Shown here in pieces: positions 52,411-62,205 of a stretch of 64,000 nt of DNA (position 1 is its first letter; each line of letters starts with the position of its first letter). Source of the DNA: Flavobacteriales bacterium (lineage in GTDB: Bacteria; Bacteroidota; Bacteroidia; Flavobacteriales_D; UBA2798); assembly GCA_019694795.1 (NCBI GenBank), contig JAIBBF010000006.1, positions 39,268 to 103,267 on the forward strand. The letters run 5' to 3'. Position numbers and translations under genes: made by a program. The notes beneath the pieces were generated by a model. That model ran no database searches and was not told where the DNA came from. It saw only the letters and a program-made list of their open reading frames with translations.

Positions 52411-53587
52411 ACCTCCTATTCCCGCGGTTGATGGTGGCTGTATAGCAATGAACACCATTACCCAGGGTTTGTTAAAGGCAGGTCACGAAGTGAAGATTTT
52501 GACCATCGAAACGCAAAAACATCCTGCACTTTACCAGGAGATGCCGGAAGCGTATAAAACAAAAACCCGTATTGAAAGTGTGTTTATTGATACGAGTGTA
52601 AATCTCGTTGATGCATTTTCGGCATTGGTGACTTCCGATTCCTACAATGTAAGCCGCTTTTTCTCTCCCGATTACGATCGCAGGCTGGTCCAGATTTTAA
52701 GTGAAGAGCAATTTGACATTATTCATCTGGAAAGTCTGTTCATGACCCCCTATATCGCAACGATTCGTCGCCATTCCAAAGCCCCTATTGTACTACGCTC
52801 TCACAATCTCGAATACATCATTTGGGAACGCATGGCCGAAGTTTCGAGGAATCAGGCGAAAAAAGCGTATTTAAAATTACTGGCGCGTCAGTTAAAAAAA
52901 TACGAGATGCAGGTGATCAACACGGTGGATGGTATTGCTGCCATCAGTGGAGAAGATGCAAAAAAGTATCATCAGCAGAAATGTAAAAAACCAATCATCA
53001 ATCTGGCCTTTGGAATCAATCTTTCGGGTTACAAGCCGGTTGAACTACAACGTGAACAAACAACGGTATTTCATATCGGGTCGATGGACTGGACACCCAA
53101 TATTGAAGGAATCGATTGGTTTTTAAAAATGGTTTGGCCCATTGTACAAAAGAAAAATCCGCAATTAAAACTACATCTCGCCGGAAGAAAGATGCCATCT
53201 CATTTAAATCAATATTCCGACCAGAATGTGGTTATTGACGGTGAAGTAAGCGATGCAAAAGAATTCATCAATCAACATTGTGTAATGGTGGTGCCTCTGC
53301 TTACGGCCGGTGGAATGCGGGTAAAAATTATTGAAGCCATGGCCATGAAAAAAGCCATCGTTTCAACCCGAATCGGTGCAGAAGGAATCGACTATGAGAA
53401 AGGAAAACATTTGCTCATTGCGGATGAACCCGAACAATTTGCCGATGCCATTTTATCGGTAACGTCGCAACCGGAATGTTGCAAAGAATTAGGAACAAGT
53501 GCACGAAGACTTGTGGAAGAGCATTACGACAATGAAGTGCTCACGGAAAAGTTAATCGGCTTTTATCATACCCTGTTAAAGAAATGA
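52385..53587 (+). CDS. Family 1-type (GT4) glycosyltransferase
   Basis: This 400-residue enzyme has a GT-B fold: N-terminal KILQLCNKPPIPAVDGGCIA near residue 2 and C-terminal nucleotide-sugar domain with GGMRVKIIEAMAMKKAIVS near 307 and an E-x7-E type signature. It transfers a sugar in envelope polysaccharide or glycolipid synthesis. The ATG at 52385 was chosen over an upstream start three codons earlier. It overlaps the LptF/G gene end by 26 bases and the next glycosyltransferase by four (ATGA). Confidence 0.92.
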   Translation: MKILQLCNKPPIPAVDGGCIAMNTITQGLLKAGHEVKILTIETQKHPALYQEMPEAYKTKTRIESVFIDTSVNLVDAFSALVTSDSYNVSRFFSPDYDRRLVQILSEEQFDIIHLESLFMTPYIATIRRHSKAPIVLRSHNLEYIIWERMAEVSRNQAKKAYLKLLARQLKKYEMQVINTVDGIAAISGEDAKKYHQQKCKKPIINLAFGINLSGYKPVELQREQTTVFHIGSMDWTPNIEGIDWFLKMVWPIVQKKNPQLKLHLAGRKMPSHLNQYSDQNVVIDGEVSDAKEFINQHCVMVVPLLTAGGMRVKIIEAMAMKKAIVSTRIGAEGIDYEKGKHLLIADEPEQFADAILSVTSQPECCKELGTSARRLVEEHYDNEVLTEKLIGFYHTLLKK

Positions 53588-54750
53588 AACTATTCGTGAT
53601 TCTTTCGCGGGTTCCATGGCCATTGGAAAAAGGAGACAAACTCCGCGCCTGGTATCAATTGAAAGAATTATCGAAAAAGCATGAGATTTGTTTGGTCTGC
53701 ATCAGCGATTCTCCCATTGATACGGAAGCCAGAAAACAGCTTGAAAAATTTTGTAAGGAGGTTCACATTTTCCGGATGCACAAAGCAGGCATGTTTTTCC
53801 GTTTGTTGCTTGGTTTGTTTTCCAAATTACCTTTTCAGGTGTTGTATTTCCACCAAAAAAGCATTCACCGTAAAACGGAACGAATCATTGCACGGTTTAA
53901 ACCGGATCATATTTTTTGTCAACTCATCCGCTGTTCGGAATACGTAAAAAATATTCATCATATTCCGAAGACACTCGATTACATGGATTCTTTTTCCAAG
54001 GGTGTTGAACGCCGTATTCCCCTGGCCGGATTTTTTGCGCGTCCCTTTTTCAAATCAGAAACACGCCGCTTGGTGGAATATGAAAATCTGATTTTCGATT
54101 ATTTCGAACATAAGTGCATCATCACGTTACAGGACCGCCAAAATATTTACCATCCCGATCAGGAACAAATTGCCATTATTCCCAATGGAGTTGATTTCGA
54201 TTTTTTCCATCCGATTGAACGTGAGAAAAAATTTGATCTGGTCTTTAACGGAAACATGAACTATCCGCCCAATGTGGATTGCGTAAAATATATTGCAGAA
54301 GAAATTTTACCTCTTGCTAAATTAAAAGGCAGGGAACTTCAGTTTTTAATTTCCGGAGCATCTCCGTCGCCGGAGGTGTTGGCATTGGCCAAATTACCCG
54401 GTGTAAAGGTGAGTGGTTGGGTGGACGACCAACGGGAATCCTATGCATCAGCTAAAGTGTTTATTGCTCCTTTTCGCATTGGAACCGGATTGCAAAACAA
54501 GTTACTTGAAGCCATGGCCATGGAAATTCCCTGCATTACTTCACGATTGGCCAATAACGCGTTAAAAGCAGAAAAGGACAGCATGATTTTAGTGGCAGAT
54601 CAACCGGAGGAATTGGTGAATTCGATTTTTTATTTGCTTGATCATCCAGAGATTTCAGCACAAATGGCAAGCCGGGGCGCTGCCTATATCCGCGAAACCT
54701 ATAATTGGTCCTCCTCCACCTCCCGATTAGAGCAATTAATGCTTAGCTAA
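53584..54750 (+). CDS. Glycosyltransferase resembling PEP-CTERM/EPS-associated sugar transferases (TIGR03087-like)
   Basis: This 388-residue GT-B enzyme starts [20 protein letters not shown], typical of the TIGR03087-like sugar transferase group. The C-terminal domain has [19 protein letters not shown] near residue 300. It is coupled to the previous glycosyltransferase by four bases. Members of this group are often found in exopolysaccharide clusters with exosortase; no exosortase is seen here, so the family link is to polysaccharide synthesis only. Acceptor unknown. Confidence 0.88.
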   Translation: MKLFVILSRVPWPLEKGDKLRAWYQLKELSKKHEICLVCISDSPIDTEARKQLEKFCKEVHIFRMHKAGMFFRLLLGLFSKLPFQVLYFHQKSIHRKTERIIARFKPDHIFCQLIRCSEYVKNIHHIPKTLDYMDSFSKGVERRIPLAGFFARPFFKSETRRLVEYENLIFDYFEHKCIITLQDRQNIYHPDQEQIAIIPNGVDFDFFHPIEREKKFDLVFNGNMNYPPNVDCVKYIAEEILPLAKLKGRELQFLISGASPSPEVLALAKLPGVKVSGWVDDQRESYASAKVFIAPFRIGTGLQNKLLEAMAMEIPCITSRLANNALKAEKDSMILVADQPEELVNSIFYLLDHPEISAQMASRGAAYIRETYNWSSSTSRLEQLMLS

Positions 54751-54766
54751 TTCATTCTTTTCGTTG

Positions 54767-54774
54767 TAAATTTG
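54767..54774 (+). promoter_or_regulatory. -7 element of ribBA
   Basis: TAAATTTG matches TAnnTTTG and is 21 bases before the ribBA ATG. No clear -33 was found. Confidence 0.35.
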
Positions 54775-54795
54775 CATTCCAAAACGACCGCGAAG

Positions 54796-56016
54796 ATGGA
54801 ATACAAATTAAATACGATCGAAGAAGCCATTGAGGACATCCGCAATGGTAAGGTGATTATTGTGGTGGACGATGAAGATCGTGAGAATGAAGGAGACTTC
54901 TTAACCGCGGCACGTAATGTGACTCCGGAAATCATCAATTTTATGGCTACGCACGGAAGAGGATTAATCTGTGCGCCATTGGTAGAAACACGTTGTGATG
55001 AACTGGGCTTGACCTTAATGGTTCAACAAAACAGTGCTACCTATGAAACGCCATTTACAGTTTCGGTGGATCTGATCGGGCATGGAACTTCTACCGGAAT
55101 TTCTGCATCGGATCGTGCAAAAACAATTAAAGCCTTAATCAATCCGGAAACGCGTCCCGATGAATTGGGTAAACCCGGACATATTTTCCCTCTGCGCGCA
55201 AAAAAAGAAGGCGTATTACGCAGGGCGGGTCACACCGAAGCCGCCACCGATCTTGCGCGTTTAGCAGGCTTTGAACCGGCGGGTGTGATTGTTGAAATTA
55301 TGAATGAAGACGGCAGCATGGCCCGTTTACCGGAATTGATGGTGATCGCTCAAAAATTCGATTTAAAAATCGTTTCCATTGAAGATTTAATCGCCTATCG
55401 TCTGAAAAAAGAATCCTTAATTGAACGTCAGATTGTTGTTGATTTACCCACTGAATTAGGTCATTTTAAACTCTACTCCTACACCCAAACCACCAATGGA
55501 ATGGATCATCTTGCATTGGTAAAAGGCGAATGGGAAAAAGATGAACCCATTTTGGTTCGTGTTCACTCCAGTTGCATGACCGGCGACATTTTCGGAAGCT
55601 GCCGCTGCGATTGTGGTCCCCAATTACACAAAGCCATGGAGATGATCGAAAAAGAAGGCAAGGGCGTGATTTTATACATGAATCAGGAAGGCCGCGGTAT
55701 TGGATTACTCAATAAACTAAAAGCCTACAAACTGCAGGAAGAAGGGTTGGATACTGTGGAAGCGAACCTGAAGCTTGGATTTAAAATGGATGAGCGCGAC
55801 TATGGTGTGGGAGCTCAGATTTTACGTGATTTAGGGGTGACAAAAATGCGTTTGATGAGTAACAACCCGAAAAAACGAACCGGGATGATTTCATACGGCC
55901 TGGAAGTTGTGGAAAACGTTGCTATTGAGATCAATGCGAATCCGCATAACGCCGCCTATCTCAAAACCAAAAAAGAGAAAATGGGTCATTCACTGAACCA
56001 GGATCAGTTAAAATAA
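54796..56016 (+). CDS. ribBA: Bifunctional DHBP synthase / GTP cyclohydrolase II
   Basis: This 406-residue fusion has the RibB domain (residues 1-205) with [21 protein letters not shown] and [14 protein letters not shown], and the RibA domain (about 206-400) with zinc ligands in [20 protein letters not shown] and the catalytic [12 protein letters not shown]. The two domains make 3,4-dihydroxy-2-butanone-4-phosphate and open the GTP ring for riboflavin. All key residues are visible. The ATG 54796 was chosen over an upstream start eight codons earlier. It stands alone with no rib neighbours. Confidence 0.97.
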   Translation: MEYKLNTIEEAIEDIRNGKVIIVVDDEDRENEGDFLTAARNVTPEIINFMATHGRGLICAPLVETRCDELGLTLMVQQNSATYETPFTVSVDLIGHGTSTGISASDRAKTIKALINPETRPDELGKPGHIFPLRAKKEGVLRRAGHTEAATDLARLAGFEPAGVIVEIMNEDGSMARLPELMVIAQKFDLKIVSIEDLIAYRLKKESLIERQIVVDLPTELGHFKLYSYTQTTNGMDHLALVKGEWEKDEPILVRVHSSCMTGDIFGSCRCDCGPQLHKAMEMIEKEGKGVILYMNQEGRGIGLLNKLKAYKLQEEGLDTVEANLKLGFKMDERDYGVGAQILRDLGVTKMRLMSNNPKKRTGMISYGLEVVENVAIEINANPHNAAYLKTKKEKMGHSLNQDQLK

Positions 56017-56078
56017 CTTAATTTTTGGGCACTGTTTTTGATTTGATTATATTGCACTAACTCTAAAATTAAAAAGTC

Positions 56079-56360
56079 ATGAAAAAGATTATCGTTGCTG
56101 TTGCGCTTTTCGCATTCGTTGGAACTTCTACTGCTTATACTTATGCTGCTGTAAACGGAACTAAAACCGAGAAAGTTGATAAAGATAAAGACAAGAAGAA
56201 GAAAGAAAGTAAAGACAAAAAAGCTTGTTGTTCTAAAGAAGGAGCTAATGCTTCAACTTCCGGAACTGCTACAGGAAAAAGCTGTTGCAGCAAAGGTAGT
56301 TCAACTACCGGTTCTTCCTGCCATGGAAAAACTGAAGAGAAAAAAGAAGAAAAGAAATAA
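56079..56360 (+). CDS. Small exported Cys/Lys-rich protein, 93 aa
   Basis: This 93-residue protein has a signal peptide (MKKIIVAVALFAFVGTSTAY, cleaved near residue 24). The mature part is charged (KVDKDKDKKKKESKDKK) and carries three Cys-rich motifs (ACCSKEG, SCCSKGS, SCHGK), ending KKEEKK. It may bind metals or be a stress protein in the periplasm, but no family was recognised. The low complexity limits prediction. It is monocistronic and followed by a terminator. Confidence 0.7.
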   Translation: MKKIIVAVALFAFVGTSTAYTYAAVNGTKTEKVDKDKDKKKKESKDKKACCSKEGANASTSGTATGKSCCSKGSSTTGSSCHGKTEEKKEEKK

Positions 56361-56381
56361 TTATTCGATTTTCATAGAAAG

Positions 56382-56406
56382 CCCTCACCCACCGGTGGGG
56401 GTTTTT
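56382..56406 (+). terminator. Terminator after small Cys-rich protein gene
   Basis: CCCTCACC (56382-56389) pairs with GGTGGGGG (56394-56401) with one G:T pair, loop CACC, followed by TTTTT. It also lies at the end of the converging HAD gene. Confidence 0.7.
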
Positions 56407-56409
56407 CAT

Positions 56410-57105
56410 TTAGAGCAGTTCCTTTAATTGGATCAGGGAATGGATTTCGTGATTCGCCTTTACCTGATGTTCTTTTTGAACGGGATTAAATAAAATGGTA
56501 AACAAACCCATCTCCCCTGCTCCACGAATATCAATATCAGGTTCATCTCCAATCATCACCGAGTGATGTGGCATTGCATTGGAGATTCCCATGGCATATT
56601 TAAAAATATCAGGATGCGGTTTGCGCACACCGGCCATTTCGGAAGTGATTACGCCCTTAAAAAAAGTATTGATTTTCGTATTTCTCATTTTACGTCCCTG
56701 AATTTCTTCAAAGCCGTTGGTGATAATGTACATGGGATATTTAGCTGCTAAATATTCGAGGACCTCATGCGCATGGGGAAAAAGATTGGTTTTTTCGGGC
56801 GACAATTCCACATATCCATCAGCAAACTTTTCGTGCATGGCAGGATCTTCTACGCCATAGGCAGAAAGTGCTTCACGAAATCTTCCGATTCGCAGTTCTG
56901 CTTTCTCCATTTCTCCTTTACGATAGGCTTCCCAATAGAGGTGATTTATTTTTTTGTAGTCGGCAATAAATTGAAGGGTATTTCCAATGACGGATTCCAG
57001 TCCGTGAATACGAATTAAATCCTGCAATGCTTCGGAGGAATTTTTTTCAAAATCCCAAATGGTGTGGTCGAGATCAAAAAAAATGGTTTTTACCTGATCT
57101 CTCAT
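56410..57105 (-). CDS. HAD-family hydrolase (YjjG-like)
   Basis: This 231-residue protein starts with the HAD motif I FFDLDHTIWDF near residue 9 and has motif II TNGF near 135, motif III Lys in MRNTKI and VRKPHPDIF, and MIGDEPDIDIRGA near 195. It is similar to the YjjG nucleotide phosphatases. The stop is in a converging arrangement with the terminator at 56382. Its start overlaps the preceding membrane protein gene by four bases (ATGA), so it is the last gene of the upp operon. Confidence 0.93.
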   Translation of the reverse strand: MRDQVKTIFFDLDHTIWDFEKNSSEALQDLIRIHGLESVIGNTLQFIADYKKINHLYWEAYRKGEMEKAELRIGRFREALSAYGVEDPAMHEKFADGYVELSPEKTNLFPHAHEVLEYLAAKYPMYIITNGFEEIQGRKMRNTKINTFFKGVITSEMAGVRKPHPDIFKYAMGISNAMPHHSVMIGDEPDIDIRGAGEMGLFTILFNPVQKEHQVKANHEIHSLIQLKELL

Positions 57106-57584
57106 CCAAATAAAGTATTGATGAGTTTCATGACCTGATCATTCAGGAACGTGAGAATAAAGGCCCATCCAATGGTGGAAATAAAAAGTGCCGTAAGTGT
57201 TTTTATTTTATTGGGAAAAAATCGTGCGGCCAGAATTGATCCAATGGGAATAGAAATGATGCAAGGTGTTACAATGGCGATGCCGATGATTCCAAAACGG
57301 TTTTTAATGCGTACTACTTTTCGTTTAAAAGGGGTAAATACTTTACGCACCACCACAATTCCTGCTTCGCGTTTTTGCTGGTCCTTTTTCTTACGCCGGT
57401 TTTGCGACCAACTGATAATAGAATCTGCTCCCAGGTAAAAAAAGGAGACACCGAATAATCCGCTTACCGCAACAAGTATTACGGTTTCCCAGGTAGTGAA
57501 TCCTGCCCCCAATGCAGCGGATGGCGCAAATAGAAATTTGGTTGCTCCAAGGAAAAATACAGTTATGAGTCCGATCCAGTTCAA
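57102..57584 (-). CDS. Small multi-helix membrane protein
   Basis: This 160-residue protein has about four helices, near residues 3-25, 30-53, 95-120 and 128-152, and a basic cytoplasmic loop of about 35 residues (RRKKKDQQKREAG) between. The motif FGIIGIAIVTPCIISIPIGS resembles the conserved loop of small multidrug-export/DedA-type proteins, but this is tentative. The TTG start at 57584 is only three bases after the upp stop. It is coupled to the HAD gene that follows. Function is unassigned. Confidence 0.75.
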   Translation of the reverse strand: MNWIGLITVFFLGATKFLFAPSAALGAGFTTWETVILVAVSGLFGVSFFYLGADSIISWSQNRRKKKDQQKREAGIVVVRKVFTPFKRKVVRIKNRFGIIGIAIVTPCIISIPIGSILAARFFPNKIKTLTALFISTIGWAFILTFLNDQVMKLINTLFG

Positions 57585-57587
57585 TCC

Positions 57588-58241
57588 CTACAACTTTACA
57601 CCAAACGCTAAATCACCTGCATCTCCAAGTCCGGGAACAATATATGCCTGCGCCGTTAATTCCTCATCAATGGCTCCTATCCATATCGTTGTATTGTGCG
57701 GCATATTTTTCTTTACATAAGCCACACCTTCTGCGCTTCCGATTACGGAAACCACGTGAACGTGACGAGGCGTTCCGTTTTTAAGCATGGATTTATAAGC
57801 AGCAACCATCGATCGTCCGGTGGCCAGCATCGGATCGCAAAGAATCAGATCTTTTCCCTCCAATGAAGGAGAAGCCAAATACTCGAGATGAATATCGAAG
57901 GTGTCGTCGTTATGATGTTGACGGTACGCTGAGATAAACGCATTTTCTGCCCGGTCGAAATAATTCAGCATGCCGATATGCAGTGGTAATCCCGCACGGA
58001 GAATGGTAGCTAAAACCGGCTGCTGAGCGATGAGATGGCAATTGGCCGTACCGAGTGGGGTCTCCACTTCGCGGGGTTCAAAATGCAATGTTTTAGAAAC
58101 CTCATAAGCTAAAACCTCACCGATGCGTTCCATATTCCTTCTGAAACGTAAAGGATCTTTTTGAATATGCACATCGCGGAGTTCTGCGATAAAGGTTGAA
58201 AATACAGAGTTGATTAAAGCAAGATTATGTACGGGTATCAT
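57588..58241 (-). CDS. upp: Uracil phosphoribosyltransferase
   Basis: This 217-residue protein has the PRPP-binding motif LILCDPMLATGRSM near residue 125, RAGLPLHIGM near 83 and the C-terminal uracil site AQAYIVPGLGDAGDLAFG. It salvages uracil to UMP. Length and residues are normal. It follows the cysteine desulfurase by 12 bases and precedes the small membrane protein by three. Confidence 0.96.
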   Translation of the reverse strand: MIPVHNLALINSVFSTFIAELRDVHIQKDPLRFRRNMERIGEVLAYEVSKTLHFEPREVETPLGTANCHLIAQQPVLATILRAGLPLHIGMLNYFDRAENAFISAYRQHHNDDTFDIHLEYLASPSLEGKDLILCDPMLATGRSMVAAYKSMLKNGTPRHVHVVSVIGSAEGVAYVKKNMPHNTTIWIGAIDEELTAQAYIVPGLGDAGDLAFGVKL

Positions 58242-58253
58242 TTTAAAATAAAA

Positions 58254-59399
58254 TCAGTGTGCGACAACAATTCCTATGGTTTGTTTTAAAATTTCGATGG
58301 TGTGTTCAATTTCTTCTTTGGTGGTGTATTTAGAAAATGAAAAGCGGATATTACTTCGTGTAGGATCTACCCCCAATGCACCCAATACATGCGATCCTTT
58401 GTTGCTTCCCGAACTACAAGCCGATCCGCCGGATGCCGCAATACCTGCAATATCGAGCGAAAACAACATCATATCCGATTTTTCATTGGGCGGGAACGAC
58501 ACATTCAACACCGTGTAGAGCGAACTTCCTTCTGCATCGCCATTAAACTGAACGCCGGGAATCTCTGCCTTTAAACGTTCGATCATGAATCGTTTTAAAC
58601 CCGAAATATGATCCATGTGTTCCTGCATTTCGGAATGTGCAATTTCAAAGGCCTTACCTAATCCAACAATCCCGTATAAATTTTCGGTACCACCGCGGTG
58701 ACCACGCTCTTGTGCGCCTCCGTGTACAAATGGTTCCAGTTTTAATCCTTCGCGGCGGAATAAAAATCCCACGCCTTTTGGACCGTGAAATTTATGCGCT
58801 CCACAAGCTAAAAAATCGACAGGAATCACTTTGGTATCGATGGGATAATGGCCCATGGTTTGAACCGTATCGGAATGAAAAAGCGCCTGGTATTGTTTAC
58901 ACATTTCAGCCACCTTTTTAATCGGCAATAAATTCCCGATTTCATTATTGGCATGCATCAGTGAAACCAATTTTTTTTCCTCATCCGCAGCTAATACCTG
59001 TTCCAATTGTTCTAAATCGAGGTGACCATTACCTTTCACGTTTAACCAGGTTACCTTCACTCCATACGCTTTTTCTGCCTCCTCAATGGAGTGCAAAACC
59101 GCATGGTGTTCCAATGGCGATGAAATAATATGCTTTACCCCAAGATCTCTGCAGGAACATAAAATCGCCGTATTATCAGCTTCTGTTCCTCCACTGGTAA
59201 AAATGATTTCACCGGGTGATGCATTTAAGAGCGCAGCAATCGATTTTCTGGCCGCTTCAATGGCCGATCTTGTTTTTCTGCCGAAGGAATGCGTTGAAGA
59301 AGGATTTCCAAAATCTTCCTTCATCAATGGCAACATGGCCTCCAACACCAATGGATCCATCGCTGTGGTAGCGGCATTGTCCAGATAAATCTTTTTCAT
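58254..59399 (-). CDS. Cysteine desulfurase (NifS/IscS-like)
   Basis: This 381-residue PLP enzyme has KKIYLDNAATTAMDP at its start, the PLP Lys in GAHKFHGPKGVGFL (near residue 203) and the active-site Cys in ASGGSACSSGSNKGSHVL (near 325). It provides persulfide sulfur for Fe-S clusters or tRNA thiolation. No iscU/sufU is adjacent, so the recipient is unknown. It is the first gene of the upp-membrane protein-HAD operon. Confidence 0.95.
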   Translation of the reverse strand: MKKIYLDNAATTAMDPLVLEAMLPLMKEDFGNPSSTHSFGRKTRSAIEAARKSIAALLNASPGEIIFTSGGTEADNTAILCSCRDLGVKHIISSPLEHHAVLHSIEEAEKAYGVKVTWLNVKGNGHLDLEQLEQVLAADEEKKLVSLMHANNEIGNLLPIKKVAEMCKQYQALFHSDTVQTMGHYPIDTKVIPVDFLACGAHKFHGPKGVGFLFRREGLKLEPFVHGGAQERGHRGGTENLYGIVGLGKAFEIAHSEMQEHMDHISGLKRFMIERLKAEIPGVQFNGDAEGSSLYTVLNVSFPPNEKSDMMLFSLDIAGIAASGGSACSSGSNKGSHVLGALGVDPTRSNIRFSFSKYTTKEEIEHTIEILKQTIGIVVAH

Positions 59400-59487
59400 A
59401 ATGTAAAAATAAGGAAATTAAACCGATAGAAAAGGGAAAATCGGGGATTTCGATGACCGCTGGGATTTTAACTATCTTGTGCGGGTC

Positions 59488-60444
59488 ATGACTGTTTTTA
59501 GGTATCACATCTATTGCATGTTCCTGCTTTTAGTGGGCGGATTTTCTGCATGCGACCAACAGTCGACCCCTACCACCGCAGGATCTTCCAACCCTAAGCC
59601 GGATTTAATAAATCAGGAATTCTCTGCCGATCCGGATGTGAACCCAGCTGAACGTTTGGTGGACAGTCTGATTGACAGCAATCATGATTCCATTTTGCTC
59701 CAGCTGTGTTATGGAACGTATTACCATCACCAGGGTGATTATTATTTAAGTTTCAGTAATCCGGAGGGTCCCGATGATTCTGCATTTTGTTATGTTGAGG
59801 AACGGTTGAAAATGGGAAAAGCTGAAGTGGTATTTATACGAACCGCTTTTAATCCGAGTCAGATTACAAGTCCCCGTTTCTTCGAAGAATCTGCTTTCAT
59901 ATTGCTCCCTCAGGGTAAAAAATGGAAAATATGCGATGCCTATCTGCACAAATCCATCGATAATCATGATGAAATTTCAGTGATTGTAAAGGAAGATTCC
60001 ATTCAATTTTTAAAACGACTTATCAGCGGAAATTATTCGCCGGGTTTCTATTATGAATCAGCAGAAATTAGTGTGATTGATCATTTAAAATTTAAAGCCG
60101 CCAAATTGGTTCTTTCTCTCAAAAACAACAATTACGCTACTGAACAATGCATGTATGCCACAGAAAATTCCGAATGCAGTTGCGTTAGCGACAGCGGTGC
60201 ATTTTCGTATCGCTATAGGCAGGATTTAAATGCGTTGTGGATCGACTACAGTTCAGTGAATGAGTTTGCATCGGATTGTGCACATCCCGAGCGCAAAGAA
60301 GTTTACAGGCAAAAACAAATTACAGCGATGAATGGCGATACCCTTGTAGAGTGTTTTTACGAGAAAAAAGGTCCGGCCATGACGGACCATGAGGTGGATT
60401 CCATTCCCTATTCCACCCTTAAGTCCATCTTTTTGAAGCGATAA
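59488..60444 (+). CDS. Hypothetical lipoprotein
   Basis: This 318-residue protein begins MTVFRYHIYCMFLLLVGGFS with a lipobox ending at Cys in GFSACDQ near residue 22, so it is likely a lipoprotein. The mature part has no recognised domain; it has a Cys-containing segment (ENSECSCVSDSG) near 230. A GTG nine bases earlier is an alternative start. It is divergent from the cysteine desulfurase and followed by the acyl-CoA carboxylase. No function is proposed. Confidence 0.75.
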   Translation: MTVFRYHIYCMFLLLVGGFSACDQQSTPTTAGSSNPKPDLINQEFSADPDVNPAERLVDSLIDSNHDSILLQLCYGTYYHHQGDYYLSFSNPEGPDDSAFCYVEERLKMGKAEVVFIRTAFNPSQITSPRFFEESAFILLPQGKKWKICDAYLHKSIDNHDEISVIVKEDSIQFLKRLISGNYSPGFYYESAEISVIDHLKFKAAKLVLSLKNNNYATEQCMYATENSECSCVSDSGAFSYRYRQDLNALWIDYSSVNEFASDCAHPERKEVYRQKQITAMNGDTLVECFYEKKGPAMTDHEVDSIPYSTLKSIFLKR

Positions 60445-60500
60445 GTCTGAACAGGGGGATTAATTCTTTGTTATCCTCTTTTCTTTTGGCCTTCGGGTCT

Positions 60501-60508
60501 TATATTTG
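60501..60508 (+). promoter_or_regulatory. -7 element of acyl-CoA carboxylase beta gene
   Basis: TATATTTG matches TAnnTTTG, 16 bases before the ATG at 60525. No -33 TTTG was found at the normal distance. Confidence 0.35.
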
Positions 60509-60524
60509 GGGACATTTTTCGATT

Positions 60525-62177
60525 ATGAGCACAGTTGAACATAAAAAACAAGATCTGGAATTCAATAAGAACGAGGACCAGATGAAACTTTTGATTTCTC
60601 AAATGAATCGTCGCCTTGATGTTATTCACGAAGGTGGCGGTGCAAAGCGTATTGAGAAACTGCATAAGGAAGGTAAACTCTCTGCTCGTGAGCGCCTGGA
60701 TTATTTGTTTGATGAGGATAGTCCACGTTTAGAAATCGGAGCATTTGCGGGTTATGAAATGTATGAAGAACACGGTGGTTGTCCCGCCGGTGGTGTGGTG
60801 GTGATGATGGGATATGTTTCCGGAAAGCAATGTATTGCCGTTGCCAATGATGCCACCGTTAAAGCCGGTGCATGGTTTCCGATTACTGGCAAGAAAAATT
60901 TACGCGCACAGGAAATCGCTATCGAGAACCGTTTACCCATTATTTACCTGGTTGACTCTGCAGGTGTGTATTTGCCTATGCAGGACGAAATTTTTCCGGA
61001 CAAAGAACATTTTGGTCGCATTTTCCGCAATAATGCCATTATGAGCTCCATGGGTATTCTTCAGATTGCTGCAGTAATGGGATCTTGCGTTGCGGGTGGT
61101 GCTTATTTACCTATCATGAGCGATGAGGCTATGATTGTAGATAAAACCGGAAGTATTTTTCTGGCCGGATCGTATTTGGTAAAGGCAGCAATAGGTGAGG
61201 ATATCGACAATGAAACACTTGGAGGCGCTACCACCCATTGTGAGATTTCGGGGGTAACGGATTATAAATGCAAGAACGACGAAGATTGTCTGGATCGCAT
61301 CCGCAATATCATGTCGAAAGTTGGCGACTATGAAAAGGCCGGATTCAACCGCAGTACTCCTGCTCCACCGAAAAAGGACGAAAACGAACTCTATGGTATC
61401 CTCCCCGATTCGCGTGTAAAACCTTACGACATGCGCGAGATCATCGACCGCTTGGTGGATGATTCTGAATTTGAAGAATACAAGGAACTGTATGGAAAAA
61501 GCATTATCTGCGGATTAGCCCGTATAGATGGCTGGGCTGTGGGTATTGTGGCCAACCAGCGAATGGTAGTAAAAAGTAAAAAAGGCGAAATGCAGCAAGG
61601 CGGTGTAATTTATAGCGACAGTGCCGATAAAGCCGCACGCTTCATTATGAATTGCAATCAGAAAAAAATTCCTTTGGTGTTTTTACAGGATGTAACCGGA
61701 TTTATGGTTGGTTCACGCTCTGAACATGGCGGAATTATTAAAGATGGAGCCAAACTTGTTAATGCGCAAAGTAATTCTGTTGTACCCAAGTTCACCATTG
61801 TGATAGGAAACTCCTATGGCGCCGGAAACTACGCCATGTGCGGAAAAGCGTATGATCCGCGATTAATTGCCGGGTGGCCTACTGCACAAATTGCGGTAAT
61901 GGGAGGAGCTCAAGCCGCAAAAGTTCTGGTGCAGATAGAAGTAGCTTCTTTAAAAGCAAAAGGGGAAGAAATTACCCCTGAACGCGAGAAAGAATTATTC
62001 GAAAAAATCAAAGCAAAATACGATAAACAAACCACGCCTTATTATGCCGCTTCCCGCTTATGGATGGATGCCATTATTGATCCGCTGGATACGCGTAAAT
62101 GGATTTCCATGGGAATTGAAGCCGCTAATCACGCTCCTCTTACCAAGGCGTACAATGTTGGCGTAATTCAGGTTTAA
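60525..62177 (+). CDS. Acyl-CoA carboxylase beta (carboxyltransferase) subunit
   Basis: This 550-residue protein has both halves of the carboxyltransferase fold. The N-terminal part has KLSARERLDYLFDEDSPRLE near residue 48 and the acyl-CoA loop SCVAGGAYLPIMSDE near 182. The C-terminal part has FLQDVTGFMVGSRSE near 389 and GNSYGAGNYAMCGKAYDP. It is nearest in style to methylcrotonyl-CoA carboxylase beta chains; geranyl- or propionyl-CoA carboxylase cannot be excluded. The biotin-carrying alpha subunit is not in the window. The frame extends 19 codons earlier without ATG; ATG 60525 was chosen because it follows a -7 element. Confidence 0.93.
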   Translation: MSTVEHKKQDLEFNKNEDQMKLLISQMNRRLDVIHEGGGAKRIEKLHKEGKLSARERLDYLFDEDSPRLEIGAFAGYEMYEEHGGCPAGGVVVMMGYVSGKQCIAVANDATVKAGAWFPITGKKNLRAQEIAIENRLPIIYLVDSAGVYLPMQDEIFPDKEHFGRIFRNNAIMSSMGILQIAAVMGSCVAGGAYLPIMSDEAMIVDKTGSIFLAGSYLVKAAIGEDIDNETLGGATTHCEISGVTDYKCKNDEDCLDRIRNIMSKVGDYEKAGFNRSTPAPPKKDENELYGILPDSRVKPYDMREIIDRLVDDSEFEEYKELYGKSIICGLARIDGWAVGIVANQRMVVKSKKGEMQQGGVIYSDSADKAARFIMNCNQKKIPLVFLQDVTGFMVGSRSEHGGIIKDGAKLVNAQSNSVVPKFTIVIGNSYGAGNYAMCGKAYDPRLIAGWPTAQIAVMGGAQAAKVLVQIEVASLKAKGEEITPEREKELFEKIKAKYDKQTTPYYAASRLWMDAIIDPLDTRKWISMGIEAANHAPLTKAYNVGVIQV

Positions 62178-62205
62178 AAAAAAGGCAGTTATACTGCCTT
62201 TTTTT
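62177..62205. terminator. Bidirectional terminator after acyl-CoA carboxylase
   Basis: GGCAGT (62184-62189) pairs with ACTGCC (62193-62198), flanked by A8 and T7 tracts. It overlaps the last base of the carboxylase stop and the end of the next gene on the minus strand. Confidence 0.8.
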
